In this document: in pieces, positions 20,316 through 32,861 of the stretch
Numbering within the stretch: position 1 is the first letter of the stretch
Layout of the letters: each line of letters opens with the position of its first letter
Assembly (NCBI RefSeq): GCF_016307205.1
Contig: NZ_JAEIJD010000006.1
Coordinates: 62,001 to 126,000 of the forward strand
Direction: 5' to 3'
DNA length: 64,000 nucleotides
Source of the DNA: Pontibaca salina
GTDB taxonomy: Bacteria; Pseudomonadota; Alphaproteobacteria; Rhodobacterales; Rhodobacteraceae
The notes under the pieces: generated by a model
Seen by the model: only the letters and a program-made list of their open reading frames with translations
What the model was told of the DNA's origin: nothing
Databases searched by the model: none
Position numbers and translations under genes: made by a program

Positions 20316-20948
20316 ATGTTCGCGGTTCTCAAGACCGGCGGCAAGCAGTACAAGGTTCAGTCGGGCGATGTGCTCCGAGTGGAAAAATTGGCTGCCGATG
20401 CTGGCGAAACAGTTCAATTCAACGAAATTCTGATGCTGGGCGGTGACAACGCCGTGGTCGGCGCGCCGACAGTTGCGGATGCAGCCGTGCAGGCCGAAGT
20501 GATCGATCAGATCAAGGGCGAAAAGCTGATCCATTTCGTCAAGCGCCGCCGCAAACACGGTAGCAAGCGCACCAAGGGGCACCGCCAAAGCCTGACACTT
20601 GTCAAGGTCACGGACATTCTCGCTTCGGGTGCGGGCAAGTCCGGTGTCAAGGCCGCCATTGGGGCGGGCTCGGTTGCTGCCGCGGCAACATCGGATGCGG
20701 CACCCGCAAAAGCGGCCAAAGCTGCGCCAAAGAAGGCCGATGACGCCGGTGGCGATGATCTCAAGAAGCTGTCTGGCGTTGGCCCCGTCCTAGAGCAAAA
20801 ACTGCATGATGCTGGCGTGACAAGTTTCGCGCAGATCGCCGGATGGACAGACGCGGACGTCGCCGCGATGAACGAAAAACTGTCGTTCAAGGGCCGGATC
20901 GAGCGTGAAGGCTGGGTCGAGCAGGCCAAAGAGCTGGCGAAAGGTTAA
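20316..20948 (+). CDS. rplU: 50S ribosomal protein L21 with C-terminal HhH extension
   Basis: 210 residues against about 103 for ordinary L21. Residues 1-103 are L21: [17 protein letters not shown] at the start and [18 protein letters not shown] before LTLVKV. After an Ala/Lys linker of about 40 residues, a second domain (about 145-210) has [22 protein letters not shown] and then FAQIAGWT, a helix-hairpin-helix fold of nucleic-acid-binding type. The same fusion is common in Rhodobacterales. First gene of rplU-rpmA. Confidence 0.96.
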   Translation: MFAVLKTGGKQYKVQSGDVLRVEKLAADAGETVQFNEILMLGGDNAVVGAPTVADAAVQAEVIDQIKGEKLIHFVKRRRKHGSKRTKGHRQSLTLVKVTDILASGAGKSGVKAAIGAGSVAAAATSDAAPAKAAKAAPKKADDAGGDDLKKLSGVGPVLEQKLHDAGVTSFAQIAGWTDADVAAMNEKLSFKGRIEREGWVEQAKELAKG

Positions 20949-20959
20949 GGAGAAGAACC

Positions 20960-21229
20960 ATGGCAACGAAAAAAGGCGGCGGTTCCACCCGCAACGGTCG
21001 CGATTCTGCTGGTCGTCGGCTCGGTGTGAAACTCTATGGCGGTGAATCCGTCATTCCGGGCAATATCATCGTGCGGCAGCGCGGGACCAAGTTCTGGCCC
21101 GGGCAGGGTGTCGGCATTGGCCGTGACCACACAATCTTTGCGACCCGTGAGGGCGCGGTATCCTTTCACAAGGGTCTGAAGGGTCGTACCTTCATTTCGG
21201 TATTGCCCGCGGCAGAAGCCGCCGAGTAA
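20960..21229 (+). CDS. rpmA: 50S ribosomal protein L27
   Basis: 89 residues, full length: [21 protein letters not shown] at the N-terminus, then [21 protein letters not shown]. The flexible N-terminus reaches the peptidyl transferase centre. It follows rplU by 11 bases with AGGAGAAG as ribosome site, and is followed by a strong terminator. Confidence 0.98.
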   Translation: MATKKGGGSTRNGRDSAGRRLGVKLYGGESVIPGNIIVRQRGTKFWPGQGVGIGRDHTIFATREGAVSFHKGLKGRTFISVLPAAEAAE

Positions 21230-21258
21230 GCCGTTCCCGTTTAAGTGACGTTGAGAGG

Positions 21259-21283
21259 GACCGGCGATTCCGCCGGTCTTTTT
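21259..21283 (+). terminator. Intrinsic terminator after rpmA
   Basis: GACCGGCG (21259-21266) and CGCCGGTC (21271-21278) form a perfect 8-bp stem with loop ATTC, followed by TTTTT. A textbook terminator 30 bases past the rpmA stop. Confidence 0.9.
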
Positions 21284-21404
21284 CATTTTGGCTGCCCGGC
21301 ACGTAAGCCCCTGATCGCGCCCTCGGGGTGCTGGGCCGCATTGCAGACCGGCGCAGGCAAACATATCTGATGTTCTGTATGAGTTCGCGGGAGGAAATTG
21401 TAAC

Positions 21405-21941
21405 ATGAAATTGGATTCAATCGGCACCCAGCCAATTGTTGAAACCGAGCGCTTTGATCTGCGTCCTCTGCGCCGCGCCGATATGGGGCTCATCGAACAT
21501 TACACAAGCGACGAACGCCTTGCGCGGATGACCACGTCGATCCCGCATCCGTTGCCGCCTGGCACGACCGAGGCTTTTGTTACCCGCGCGATGTCAGCAA
21601 ACCGCAGCAGCGATATCTGGGCGATGGACGGCACCAAGTCCGGTGGTGGCGAAGTGATGGGAGTCATTTCGCTGGCGAAGCTGGATCGAAACCAGTCCGA
21701 GGTCGGCTTTTGGGTGGCGCCAATTTATTGGAACACCGGGCTTGCCACAGATGCTGTCGAGGCGCTGGTCAATGCCAATCCGCTGGGCAGTGCGACGATG
21801 TTTGCTTCCGTTTTTCAGGACAACCCGGCCTCGGCCCGGGTGCTGATCCATTGCGGGTTCGAGTACCTGGGTGACGCCGAGAGCTATTGTCTGGCGCGCG
21901 ACACCACCGTACCTACTTGGACATACAGTCGAAAGCTATGA
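21405..21941 (+). CDS. GNAT family N-acetyltransferase (RimJ/RimL-like)
   Basis: 178 residues. VETERFDLRPLRRADMGLIEHY at the N-terminus, EVGFWVAPIYWNTGLATDAVEALV in the acetyl-CoA region, and VFQDNPASARVLIHCGFEYLG near the end are the standard RimJ/RimL-type acetyltransferase pieces. The substrate is not predictable. It stands between rpmA and obgE, where a GNAT gene is often found in Rhodobacterales. Confidence 0.88.
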   Translation: MKLDSIGTQPIVETERFDLRPLRRADMGLIEHYTSDERLARMTTSIPHPLPPGTTEAFVTRAMSANRSSDIWAMDGTKSGGGEVMGVISLAKLDRNQSEVGFWVAPIYWNTGLATDAVEALVNANPLGSATMFASVFQDNPASARVLIHCGFEYLGDAESYCLARDTTVPTWTYSRKL

Positions 21942-21966
21942 TCCGGGCCCGCGGTACCAAATCTAG

Positions 21967-24104
<2,138 letters not shown>

Positions 24105-24113
24105 GCCCATGTT

Positions 24114-24133
24114 TCTTCTTGCCGAAAATATCC
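24114..24133. repeat. 20-base intergenic repeat, copy 1
   Basis: The 20 bases starting TCTTCTTGCC and ending AAAATATCC recur exactly, on the opposite strand, at 59934-59953 next to the metK terminator. This copy lies in the proB-proA gap, near GCCGGAGGC. Confidence 0.75.
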
Positions 24134-24185
24134 TCGCCGGAGGCGTGAAAATCTCTGCCGCAACTGTAACAAGGGGCGAAAGCAC

Positions 24186-25451
24186 ATGAAAGATACCGAC
24201 AACATTCCCGCCCTCATGGCCGACATTGGAGCGCGCGCGCGCGATGCGTCCCGGACGCTTGCCTTTGCCAGCGCCGAGTCCAAGCAAATTGCGCTGACCG
24301 CTGCCGCCGATGCGGTATGGGACAGCCGTGCCGATATCATCGCGGCCAATGCGCTCGACTTGGAATATGCGCACGACAAGGGTCTGAGCGGGGCAATGAT
24401 CGACCGGCTGATGCTGGACGAAGACCGCCTGCAAGGGGTCGTGGACAGTCTGCGCAGCGTGGCCGCCCAGCCTGATCTGGTGGGTGCGGTGATCGCCGAA
24501 TGGGATATGCCCTCGGGTCTGAACATCCAGCGGGTCCGCACGCCTCTTGGGGTCATCGGCGTGATCTATGAAAGCCGTCCCAATGTAACGGCTGATGCCG
24601 GGGCGCTGTGCCTGAAAGCCGGCAATGCTGTGATCTTGCGCGGCGGGTCCGAGAGCCTGCATTCGGCCCGCGCGATCCATGCCTGCCTGCTGCAAGGTTT
24701 GCGTGCGGCCGATCTGCCCGAAGATGCGATTCAACTGGTGCCGACGCGCGACCGTGCCGCCGTGTCCGAAATGCTGGGCATGACTGAACATATCGATGTG
24801 ATCGTGCCGCGCGGTGGCAAAGGGTTGGTCGGTCTGGTGCAACGCGAGGCGCGAGTACCGGTCTTTGCCCATCTCGAAGGCATCGTGCATATATATCTGG
24901 ATAAGTCTGCCGATCCCGTTAAGGCGTTGGATGTGGTGATGAACGCGAAGACCCGGCGCACCGGCATTTGCGGTGCGGCCGAGTGTTTGCTAGTGCACCG
25001 CGATATTGCCGCAAGCATTGGGGCCGATGTGATTTCCGCGCTGATTGCAGCCGGGGTTGAACTGCGTGTGACGCCGCCACTTGATGCGATTGCCGGAACG
25101 GTCGCTGCGGGTGATGACGATTGGGGGCGCGAGTATCTTGACAGTATTCTTGCGGCACGCCCTGTCGACGATATTGACGAGGCTATCGCCCATATCCGGC
25201 GCTATGGCTCAGGGCACACCGATTGTATCGTGACCGAAGACGCCAGTGCAGCCGCGCATTTCTTTGAACGGCTCGACAGCGCAATTCTGATGCATAACGC
25301 TTCGACCCAGTTTGCCGATGGCGGCGAATTCGGGATGGGGGCCGAGATCGGGATCGCCACCGGAAAACTACATGCGCGCGGTCCGGTTGGCACCGAGCAA
25401 CTGACCAGTTTTAAATATCTGGTGCGGGGCAATGGGAGTGTGCGGGGGTGA
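24186..25451 (+). CDS. proA: Glutamate-5-semialdehyde dehydrogenase (gamma-glutamyl phosphate reductase)
   Basis: 421 residues, full length. [37 protein letters not shown], then [14 protein letters not shown], and the catalytic Cys in [15 protein letters not shown]. The end has [30 protein letters not shown]. It reduces glutamyl phosphate, the ProB product. Separated from proB by about 80 bases that hold the 20-base repeat. Convergent with chpT, with a 9-base gap. Confidence 0.97.
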   Translation: MKDTDNIPALMADIGARARDASRTLAFASAESKQIALTAAADAVWDSRADIIAANALDLEYAHDKGLSGAMIDRLMLDEDRLQGVVDSLRSVAAQPDLVGAVIAEWDMPSGLNIQRVRTPLGVIGVIYESRPNVTADAGALCLKAGNAVILRGGSESLHSARAIHACLLQGLRAADLPEDAIQLVPTRDRAAVSEMLGMTEHIDVIVPRGGKGLVGLVQREARVPVFAHLEGIVHIYLDKSADPVKALDVVMNAKTRRTGICGAAECLLVHRDIAASIGADVISALIAAGVELRVTPPLDAIAGTVAAGDDDWGREYLDSILAARPVDDIDEAIAHIRRYGSGHTDCIVTEDASAAAHFFERLDSAILMHNASTQFADGGEFGMGAEIGIATGKLHARGPVGTEQLTSFKYLVRGNGSVRG

Positions 25452-25460
25452 TACCTTCGC

Positions 25461-26051
25461 TTAGAAGTGCAGCGAAACCCCGTTCTCCCGCGTTTCCACG
25501 CTGAGGGCGCGGTTCATGTCGGTGGCATGCAGCGGCAAAAGGGCGAATTGCACCTGCGCCGCTGTCACCGCGGCCTGACCGCCCTTCAGATGGCCCCAAA
25601 GGGTGGGGTCAAGATTCATTTTCTCTGCCGTACCGCTGATGCTCCAGTGGCCGTTCTCCGCCTCGATACGCACCGACCCGCCCAAAGGCATGGCAGTTTC
25701 GCAACATTGCATGGCCAGAAACGCCAGCCGCACGAAAGATCGCGGTTGGGGTTCAATCGGGACATAGTGCACCGCAAGCCGGGTGCCTTTCGTGATGTCG
25801 TCCAGCACTGAAACAATTTCATTGCGTCCGATTTTTTGATGATCTGCTGGGCCAAACGCAATGCGAAAAAACCGCAGGCGTGCGCTGGCATTGGAAGTAC
25901 TATCGGCAATCAAGTCCATTTCGGGACCGTTCGAAGCGCCTGTCAATTCCAGCAATTCCAGCCCGTTGCTGATCGCCCCGATCGGGCTGATCAGATCGTG
26001 ACAGATACGCGAGCCGATCAATTCAGCAAGTTTGCCGGGGGCGTCAAACAT
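25461..26051 (-). CDS. chpT: Histidine phosphotransferase ChpT
   Basis: 196 residues. The phosphorylated His is His18 in GSRICHDLISPIGAISNGLELL. The rest is a degenerate histidine-kinase ATPase-like domain without a functional ATP-binding box. This is the ChpT pattern (formerly DUF2328). ChpT relays phosphate from CckA to CtrA, which in roseobacters controls motility, gene transfer agents and quorum-linked traits. Transcribed alone, divergent from olsB. Confidence 0.88.
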   Translation of the reverse strand: MFDAPGKLAELIGSRICHDLISPIGAISNGLELLELTGASNGPEMDLIADSTSNASARLRFFRIAFGPADHQKIGRNEIVSVLDDITKGTRLAVHYVPIEPQPRSFVRLAFLAMQCCETAMPLGGSVRIEAENGHWSISGTAEKMNLDPTLWGHLKGGQAAVTAAQVQFALLPLHATDMNRALSVETRENGVSLHF

Positions 26052-26317
26052 GTCATGTCTCCGGTTGGATCCGCGCGATGGGCGCCGTCAACGCATTCTT
26101 TCACCCAGAATCCCGATCTGCCAGTCCGGAATTCCCAAACCGGTAGGCGTCATGGCTCCAAACAGGACTGTTCCAGATCACATACGGTCATTGCTGGGCA
26201 TCTCGGCCTTGGCCCCAGATCTTGATCTGAAACAGGTTGATGAAGGGTTAATAGGGCAGGACTCCGTTGCCTCGGCTTGATGCTTTGCGGTATCAGCCGC
26301 AAAACACGGAGATTTCG

Positions 26318-27097
26318 ATGTCTCGACACGCCATCACTGATGCACGTCCCGCCTTTAGCACCAAGTTTGCCGAAACCGAGGCAGATCTGCGCGCCGCACA
26401 GGCATTGCGCTATGACGTTTTCGTGCGCGAACTTGGCGGGGGGGGCGCGTTGGTGGATCACGAAGCCGGGCTGGAACGGGACCGGTTCGATCCGTTTTTC
26501 GAGCATCTTTTGCTCAGCGATACCGACACCGGACAGGTGGTTGGGGTTTATCGATTGATGCGCGAGGATCAGGCGCGTGCGGCGGGTCAATTTTATTCTG
26601 AGGATGAATATGATCTCAGCATGTTGAAAGCCAGCGGGCGGCGCATGCTTGAATTGGGCCGATCGTGCCTGCATCGTGATTACCGGGGTGGCGCGGCGAT
26701 GTATCATCTCTGGGCTGCCTTGGCCGAATATATCGCTCAGCACCGTATTGAAATTCTATTCGGTGTCGCCAGCTTTCATGGCACCGATGTCGACAAATTG
26801 GCACAGCCCCTGTCGGCTTTGCATCACAATCATCTGGCACCGCCGGATCTGCGCGTGCGGGCCCGCGCGGATCACTTTGCCGCAATGGACCGCCTGCCAG
26901 TCGAAGCGCTGGACCGGCGCGCGGCGATGCTGGCGATGCCCGCCTTGATCAAAGCCTATCTCCGCCTGGGTGGGGTCGTCGGGCAGGGGGCCTGGATCGA
27001 TCGGGCGTTTAATACGACCGACATCTGTCTGATTCTGGACACCACCCGGCTCAACCCGCGCCGGTCGCGGATTTATTCGGACGCGAAAAGCCGGTGA
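26318..27097 (+). CDS. olsB: OlsB-type ornithine N(alpha)-acyltransferase
   Basis: 259 residues from the ATG at 26318. It contains KFAETEADLRAAQALRYDVFVRELGG, DHEAGLERDRFDPFFEHLL, VVGVYRLMR, RMLELGRSCLHRDYRGG and ILFGVASFHGTD. These are the conserved pieces of the OlsB/hemolysin-like acyltransferase family, which joins a 3-hydroxyacyl chain to ornithine. The stop overlaps the GTG of the downstream acyltransferase, so the pair is olsB-olsA. A run of eight G at 26438-26445 lies in the codons for LGGGGA. Confidence 0.88.
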   Translation: MSRHAITDARPAFSTKFAETEADLRAAQALRYDVFVRELGGGGALVDHEAGLERDRFDPFFEHLLLSDTDTGQVVGVYRLMREDQARAAGQFYSEDEYDLSMLKASGRRMLELGRSCLHRDYRGGAAMYHLWAALAEYIAQHRIEILFGVASFHGTDVDKLAQPLSALHHNHLAPPDLRVRARADHFAAMDRLPVEALDRRAAMLAMPALIKAYLRLGGVVGQGAWIDRAFNTTDICLILDTTRLNPRRSRIYSDAKSR

Positions 27098-27924
27098 GCA
27101 ATGCTTGGAATGAACATGCGCCCGATCAGGTTCGGATCGCGGCAGGAGGCTGGCTGCTGATCGCATTGCGCGGCGCCCTTCTGGCGGCGCTCGTCTTTGG
27201 CGGGTTGGTGGCATTGCTGCTGCTGCGGCTGCTCGAACGGCCTCTATTTGGGCTGTACCGTCCGATAACACCGTTCATCACGCAGGCCGTCTGCCGCAAC
27301 GCGTTTCGAATTCTCGGTATAAGGTTCGCGACGCAAGGAAAGTTGATGAACCACCACGGGGCGGTGGTTGCCAATCACTCGTCATGGCTGGATATCTTTG
27401 CGCTGAACGCAACCGGGCGCATTTACTTTGTTTCAAAATCCGAGGTGGCGCGCTGGCCGCTGATCGGCTGGCTTGCCCGCGCCACCGGCACGGTTTTTAT
27501 CGACCGCAATCCGCGACAGGCGCGCCAACAAACCGCCTTGTTCGAGGCACGCCTTGCCGCCGGGCATAAGCTGCTGTTTTTTCCCGAGGGGACGTCAACT
27601 GACGGGTTACAGGTTTTACCATTTAAAACAACGCTTTTTCAGGCGTTTTTCGCCCAACCCAGCGACGCGAAAATTCATATCCAGCCGGTTAGCGTAATCT
27701 ACCATTCCCCACAGGGAGAAACGTCCCGGTTCTACGGGTGGTGGGGCGATATGGGGTTCGCACCGCATTTGCTGAAAATCATGGCTACGGGGCGACAGGG
27801 GCGGGTTGAGGTGATTTATCACCCCGCCTTGGCCGTTGCGGATTTTTCGGGTCGCAAGGCGCTTGCCGCTCGCGCCGAGACTGTTGTGCGAGCGGGGCAC
27901 CGCGCCGCATTAGAGGCGCAGTAA
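27094..27924 (+). CDS. olsA: OlsA-type lyso-ornithine lipid O-acyltransferase
   Basis: 276 residues starting at GTG within the olsB stop (GTGA). An N-terminal membrane helix (IALRGALLAALVFGGLVALLLLRLL) precedes the PlsC-type motifs: NHSSWLDIF (HxxxxD), FIDRNPRQAR, FFPEGTSTDG and VIYH. The family moves an acyl chain onto lysophosphatidate or onto lyso-ornithine lipid; the coupling to olsB favours the latter. Confidence 0.9.
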   Translation: MSNAWNEHAPDQVRIAAGGWLLIALRGALLAALVFGGLVALLLLRLLERPLFGLYRPITPFITQAVCRNAFRILGIRFATQGKLMNHHGAVVANHSSWLDIFALNATGRIYFVSKSEVARWPLIGWLARATGTVFIDRNPRQARQQTALFEARLAAGHKLLFFPEGTSTDGLQVLPFKTTLFQAFFAQPSDAKIHIQPVSVIYHSPQGETSRFYGWWGDMGFAPHLLKIMATGRQGRVEVIYHPALAVADFSGRKALAARAETVVRAGHRAALEAQ

Positions 27925-28089
27925 ATCGGGCGCTGCCCCTTGCGTCTGTTACTGTCGTGGCATATGTGCGCGGGAGTAAACCCGCAGGTGGGGTTGGGCC
28001 AATGGGACAGACATCCCCAAAGGTCCGCCGGTTGGCGCATCCGCGTCGAGACCCCCGCCGAGGATAAAACCGGAAAGGATAAAACACCC

Positions 28090-28971
28090 ATGGCTCTTCC
28101 CGAGTTCACCATGCGTCAGCTGCTTGAGGCCGGCGTTCACTTTGGCCACCAGACCCAGCGCTGGAACCCACGTATGGCACCATATATCTATGGTGCGCGC
28201 AATGGCATCCACATCATGGATCTGACGCAGACCGTTCCAATGCTGGATCAGGCGCTGCAGGTCATTCGCGATACAGTTGCCAAGAACGGACGCATCCTGT
28301 TTGTCGGCACCAAGCGCCAAGCCAGCCAGCCGATTGCTGACGCCGCCGAGCGATCTGCGCAGTACTATATGAACCACCGCTGGTTGGGCGGAACGCTGAC
28401 CAACTGGCAGACCGTGTCGCGGTCGATCCAGCGTCTCAAGCAAATCGATGAGCAGGCAGAACAGGGCTTCGAGGGGCTGACCAAGAAAGAGAGCCTTGGC
28501 ATGGAGCGCGACCAGAGCAAGCTTGAAGCTAGCTTGGGCGGTATCCGTGATATGGGTGGCATTCCCGATCTTCTGTTCGTGATTGACGTTCGCAAAGAGG
28601 CGCTGGCAATCTCCGAGGCCAACAAGCTGGGTATTCCGGTTGTGGCTATTGTCGACACCAACTGTTCGCCCGACGGCATTGATTACATCATCCCCGGCAA
28701 CGACGATGCGGCACGTGCGATCGCGCTTTACTGTGACCTGGTGTCGCGCGCGGCTCTCGCCGGAATGAGCGCCCAACTGGGTGCCGCCGGCGTCGATATC
28801 GGGGCCATGGAAGAGGCGCCGGTGGAAGAGGAGCTGGAGACACCGGAAAGCACAGGTGTCGAAGTCGGCGCTGCCTCGGATGAGACAGTGAGCGATGACG
28901 CTGTGGCGAAAGACGCGCCACTGGATATCGAGTCCACCGCCAAGACGCTCGAGCGCGCTGCCAAAAGCTGA
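28090..28971 (+). CDS. rpsB: 30S ribosomal protein S2
   Basis: 293 residues from the ATG at 28090. The core (1-about 230) starts [28 protein letters not shown] and holds [18 protein letters not shown] and [20 protein letters not shown]. The last 55 residues form an acidic, Glu/Val/Ser-rich tail not present in E. coli S2. The open frame extends upstream without S2 sequence. First gene of rpsB-tsf. Confidence 0.98.
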   Translation: MALPEFTMRQLLEAGVHFGHQTQRWNPRMAPYIYGARNGIHIMDLTQTVPMLDQALQVIRDTVAKNGRILFVGTKRQASQPIADAAERSAQYYMNHRWLGGTLTNWQTVSRSIQRLKQIDEQAEQGFEGLTKKESLGMERDQSKLEASLGGIRDMGGIPDLLFVIDVRKEALAISEANKLGIPVVAIVDTNCSPDGIDYIIPGNDDAARAIALYCDLVSRAALAGMSAQLGAAGVDIGAMEEAPVEEELETPESTGVEVGAASDETVSDDAVAKDAPLDIESTAKTLERAAKS

Positions 28972-29000
28972 CGGTTGCCGCGTCTTTCGTTGGATAGAGA

Positions 29001-29030
29001 GGGGCAGGTACCGCCTGTCCCGTTTATTTT
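29001..29030 (+). terminator. Attenuator-like hairpin between rpsB and tsf
   Basis: GGGGCAGG (29001-29008) pairs with CCTGTCCC (29014-29021; one G-T pair) around TACCG, then GTTTATTTT. It looks like a partial terminator that would lower tsf relative to rpsB or separate the messages. Confidence 0.5.
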
Positions 29031-29049
29031 CTGTTAGGAGAACCAAGAG

Positions 29050-29925
29050 ATGGCAATCACTGCATCCATGGTGAAAGAGCTACGCAACACCACCGGCGCC
29101 GGCATGATGGACGCCAAAAAGGCGCTGACGGAATCTGATGGCGACATGCAGGCTGCTGTAGATTGGCTGCGCACCAAGGGTCTGGCCACCGCGGCCAAGA
29201 AATCCGGTCGCACCGCTGCCGAGGGGCTGGTCGCTGTTGTCGTCGACGGCGGCAAGGGCGTCGTGGTCGAGGTTAATGCAGAGACCGATTTCGTCGGCAA
29301 AAACGCCGAGTTTCAGAAGATGGTTGGCGATATCGCTCAGGCGGCACTTGGGGTTTCGGATATCGATGCGCTCAAAGCGGCCGATCTGGGCGGCAAGTCG
29401 GTTGAGGATACCGTGACTGCAAGTATCGCGACCATTGGCGAGAACATGGCGCTGCGCCGTATGGCTTCGATTGAAGGCGAAACCGTGATTTCCTATGTTC
29501 ACAATGCAGTTGTGCCTAACATGGGGAAAATCGGCGTTCTGGTTGCCGTCAGTGGCGCAGACGAGGCCTTCGCTCGGCAGGTGGCGATGCATGTCGCCGC
29601 AGTGAATCCCGCCGCGCTGAGCGAAGCGGACATGGATCAGTCGGTGATCGAAAAAGAAAAGCAGGTCCAGTTGGAGATTGCCCGCGAAAGCGGCAAGCCC
29701 GAGGCGGTGGTGGAAAAGATGATTCAGGGCCGGATGAAGAAATTCGTTTCGGAAGCCACCTTGCTGAACCAGCAATTCGTTATCAACCCGGATCTGACCG
29801 TGGGCGCGGCTGCAAAAGAGGCGGGCGCCACCATTACAGGCTTTGTCCGGATGGAAGTCGGCGAAGGTATCGAAAAAGAGGAAGAGGATTTCGCTGCTGA
29901 AGTGGCCAAGGCCGCACAGGGCTGA
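29050..29925 (+). CDS. tsf: Elongation factor Ts
   Basis: 291 residues. [29 protein letters not shown] at the N-terminus, then [21 protein letters not shown]-type core sequence and the C-terminal [14 protein letters not shown]. It recycles EF-Tu by nucleotide exchange. GTTAGGAG precedes the ATG. It is followed by a strong terminator. Confidence 0.98.
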   Translation: MAITASMVKELRNTTGAGMMDAKKALTESDGDMQAAVDWLRTKGLATAAKKSGRTAAEGLVAVVVDGGKGVVVEVNAETDFVGKNAEFQKMVGDIAQAALGVSDIDALKAADLGGKSVEDTVTASIATIGENMALRRMASIEGETVISYVHNAVVPNMGKIGVLVAVSGADEAFARQVAMHVAAVNPAALSEADMDQSVIEKEKQVQLEIARESGKPEAVVEKMIQGRMKKFVSEATLLNQQFVINPDLTVGAAAKEAGATITGFVRMEVGEGIEKEEEDFAAEVAKAAQG

Positions 29926-29944
29926 ACCGCTCTCGATTTATGCG

Positions 29945-29982
29945 AAAGGGGGCGCGGGCTGCAGGTCTGCGCCCCCTTTTTC
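29945..29982 (+). terminator. Intrinsic terminator after tsf
   Basis: AAAGGGGGCGC (from 29945) pairs with GCGCCCCCTTT (from 29969) and continues into TTTTT. It ends the rpsB-tsf transcript. Confidence 0.92.
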
Positions 29983-30312
29983 ATGACGAAACCGATAATC
30001 CGAACGAATGCGGGACCGCTCGGATCTGGCACAGTTCCCTAAAGTACGAGAGCTCCGTTGAATTAGGGGCGGGTGGGGTGCGCCAAAACCTCCGGCACGA
30101 ACGCAGATGAATAAGCGTCCGGGCCGGACGGATCAGAGAGCCTTGAAATCGCAAGGGTCCTTTTCCGGAGTTCCATGGCCAAGCCACGTTTATGGAACAA
30201 TTCAACTATGCGCGATTAAAAGTTATAGAAACAGTCTTGTATTCATTGCCAGAGGGAAGCAACCGGAGCGCCGAATCGGATTGGCGAACGCTTCGGAAAC
30301 TGCGGGATTGGT
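29983..30312. other. Intergenic region, no gene recognised
   Basis: About 330 bases between the tsf terminator and the end of the minus-strand AraC-type regulator. A plus-strand frame from ATG at 30192 runs into the regulator gene on the other strand and has no relatives I know. Confidence 0.4.
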
Positions 30313-31317
30313 TCAGCTTGGATGCTTGGCTGCCTGACTGCCGCGTTCGCGATAGGGGGTGGTATCATATTGTGCACGGTAGCATTTCGAGAAGTGGCTG
30401 GGCGAGGAAAAACCACAGGCCAAGGCCACGTTGATAACGCTCATGTCGGTCTGCATCAACAGATTGCGCGACCGCGCGAGCCGCAAATCCATATAATAGC
30501 GTTTTGGCGAGCGGTTCAGATAGCGGCGGAACAGCCGCTCCAACTGACGGGTGGACATGCCCACCTTCTGCGCCAGGACCGAGGGGCTGATTGGCTCTTC
30601 GATGTTGGCTTCCATCATATGGATGACTTGGTTCAGCTTGGGGTGGCGCACGCCGATGCGGGTCGGCACCGACAGGCGCTGGGTATCCTGATCGGTCCGG
30701 ATGCTCGAGTAGATCATTTGGTCCGCAACCGCATTGGCCAGATCAGCGCCGTGATCATCCGCAATCAACTTTAGCATCAAATCTAGTGAGCTGGTACCAC
30801 CCGCAGTGGTCATGCGATTGCCATCAATCACGAAGATAGACTTGGTCAGGGAGACATTATGGAACTCCTCGGCGAAGCTATCGGCGTTTTCCCAGTGGAT
30901 CGTGGCGCGCCTTCCATCCAGCAACCCCGCTTCGGCCAATAAGTACGCAGCCGTGCACAGCCCGCCGATTATCGGCCCCTTGCGGGCCTCGCGGCGAACC
31001 CATGACAACAGGCGTTTCGTGGTCGCCGCCTGTATATTGATGCCGCCACACAGCAGGATCGTATCATCATGGCCGAACTCGCCAAGATCGTCGTCCAGTC
31101 TGAACTGTGTGCCGGCCGAGCAAGTCACCGCATCACCGCCCTCGCCAATGATCCGCCACTTGTAAAGTTGCTGGCCCGACATACGGTTCGCGATGCGCAG
31201 ACTTTCCAGGGCCGAGGCAAACGAAAGCAGCGTGAATCGGTCCAGAAGAACAAAGATAAAACGGCGTGATTTCGTGACCACCGCTTCCTTCTGGACAACC
31301 AGGTCTTCCTGATGCAT
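30313..31317 (-). CDS. GlxA/GbdR-type AraC family transcriptional regulator
   Basis: 334 residues. The N-terminal DJ-1/PfpI-like domain (about 15-200) has FIFVLLDRFTLLSFASALESLRIANRM, ILLCGGINI and GGLCTAAYLLAEAGLLDGRRATIHW. The C-terminal AraC DNA-binding part (about 225-325) has VLAQKVGMSTRQLERLFRRYL and SVINVALACGFSSPSHFSKCYR. Members such as GbdR control glycine betaine or carnitine use, but no such genes adjoin. Divergent from the DAHP synthase gene. Confidence 0.9.
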   Translation of the reverse strand: MHQEDLVVQKEAVVTKSRRFIFVLLDRFTLLSFASALESLRIANRMSGQQLYKWRIIGEGGDAVTCSAGTQFRLDDDLGEFGHDDTILLCGGINIQAATTKRLLSWVRREARKGPIIGGLCTAAYLLAEAGLLDGRRATIHWENADSFAEEFHNVSLTKSIFVIDGNRMTTAGGTSSLDLMLKLIADDHGADLANAVADQMIYSSIRTDQDTQRLSVPTRIGVRHPKLNQVIHMMEANIEEPISPSVLAQKVGMSTRQLERLFRRYLNRSPKRYYMDLRLARSRNLLMQTDMSVINVALACGFSSPSHFSKCYRAQYDTTPYRERGSQAAKHPS

Positions 31318-31490
31318 GTACGATCCTTCCCCTTAGACGCCGACCGCTTTCCTCCTTGCGCTTCCAGCAAGTCCTTATTGTTACAATGACCAGCAAAGAA
31401 ACGACGTCAAGGGTCGCAAATCGTATATGGTAAGGTGGGCGCGGGTTTTGTATAACTACGCTCTGACGCCTTCAGCGGAGGACGAGATCA

Positions 31491-32861
31491 ATGAGTGAAT
31501 GGCAAAAAACCAACTGGCGCACCAAACCACGGGTGCAGATGCCGGATTATACTGACGCCGCTGCATTGCAGGCGGTCGAGGCGCAACTATCGAAATATCC
31601 CCCGTTGGTTTTTGCTGGTGAAGCCCGCCGTCTGCAACAGCATCTGGGTGCGGCAAGCCGTGGCGAGGCGTTTGTGCTTCAGGGTGGCGACTGCGCCGAG
31701 AGTTTCGAGCAGTTCAGCGCCGATGGTATCCGCGACACATTCAAGGTGATGTTGCAGATGGCGATGGTGCTGACCTATGGGGCCAAAGTACCGGTGATTA
31801 AGGTTGGGCGCATGGCCGGCCAGTTTGCCAAACCGCGCAGCGCCCCGACCGAGGTGGTGGACGGTGTCGAACTGCCCAGCTATCGCGGCGATATTATCAA
31901 CGAATTGGCGTTTACCGAAGCAGCGCGCATCCCCGATCCGCGCAAGATGTTGCAGGCCTATACGCAGGCCGCGGCGACGCTGAACCTTATCCGCGCGTTT
32001 TCGACGGGCGGCTATGCCGATGTGCATCAGGTTCACGCGTGGACGCTGGGCTTTACCGAGAGCAAGAAGGCCGAGAAATATCGCGAGCTGGCGAACCGGA
32101 TCACCGACACACTGGATTTCATGTCCGCCGCCGGGGTCACCTTGGACGCCGCGCACACGTTGCAAACGGTCGAATTCTATACCAGCCATGAAAGCCTTCT
32201 TCTGGAATACGAAGAAGCGTTGACGCGGCTGGATTCTACATCCGGCAAATGGCTGGCCGGCTCCGGGCATATGATCTGGATCGGGGACCGCACCCGTCAG
32301 CCCGACGGGGCACATGTGGAATATGCCCGCGGCGTCCTGAACCCGATCGGGTTGAAATGTGGCCCCACGATGACCGAAGAAGATCTCAAGATCCTGTTGG
32401 CGCGTCTGAACCCCGAGAACGAGGCCGGTCGTCTGACGCTGATCGCGCGCTTCGGGGCGGGCAAGGTGGGCGAACATTTGCCGCGCTTGATCCGCACCGT
32501 GCAGAAAGAGGGCGCGAATGTTGTGTGGGTCTGTGATCCGATGCACGGCAACACGGTCAAATCCTCGACCGGCTATAAGACGCGACCATTTGATGCGGTC
32601 CTGCGCGAGGTGCGCGAGTTCTTTGCTGTTCACGGGACCGAGGGTACGGTGCCCGGAGGTGTGCATTTCGAGATGACCGGACAGGACGTCACCGAATGCA
32701 CCGGCGGCGTGCATGCGGTCAGCGATCACGACCTGTCGCATCGCTATCATACCGCCTGTGATCCGCGCCTGAACGCAAGCCAATCGCTGGAACTGGCCTT
32801 TCTGGTGGCCGAAGAGCTGAGCAAGCTGCGTCAACACCGCGAAAATCGCGCGGCGGTCTGA
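31491..32861 (+). CDS. Class II 3-deoxy-7-phosphoheptulonate synthase
   Basis: 456 residues, the size of plant-like (class II) DAHP synthases. Markers: [65 protein letters not shown] and [18 protein letters not shown]. It joins phosphoenolpyruvate and erythrose 4-phosphate, the first step of the shikimate pathway. A GGAGGACG ribosome site precedes the ATG. Single gene. Confidence 0.95.
   Translation: MSEWQKTNWRTKPRVQMPDYTDAAALQAVEAQLSKYPPLVFAGEARRLQQHLGAASRGEAFVLQGGDCAESFEQFSADGIRDTFKVMLQMAMVLTYGAKVPVIKVGRMAGQFAKPRSAPTEVVDGVELPSYRGDIINELAFTEAARIPDPRKMLQAYTQAAATLNLIRAFSTGGYADVHQVHAWTLGFTESKKAEKYRELANRITDTLDFMSAAGVTLDAAHTLQTVEFYTSHESLLLEYEEALTRLDSTSGKWLAGSGHMIWIGDRTRQPDGAHVEYARGVLNPIGLKCGPTMTEEDLKILLARLNPENEAGRLTLIARFGAGKVGEHLPRLIRTVQKEGANVVWVCDPMHGNTVKSSTGYKTRPFDAVLREVREFFAVHGTEGTVPGGVHFEMTGQDVTECTGGVHAVSDHDLSHRYHTACDPRLNASQSLELAFLVAEELSKLRQHRENRAAV

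Noticed and set aside
27940-28089. N-terminal extension of ribosomal protein S2 by 50 codons
   Set aside because: Begins at TTG without S2 homology; normal S2 begins [11 protein letters not shown] after the ATG at 28090.
30192-30434. 80-codon plus-strand frame before the AraC-type regulator
   Set aside because: Its second half is antisense to the regulator's DNA-binding domain, it lacks a ribosome site, and no family is recognisable.
31587-32837. 416-codon open frame on the minus strand
   Set aside because: Antisense shadow of the class II DAHP synthase gene.
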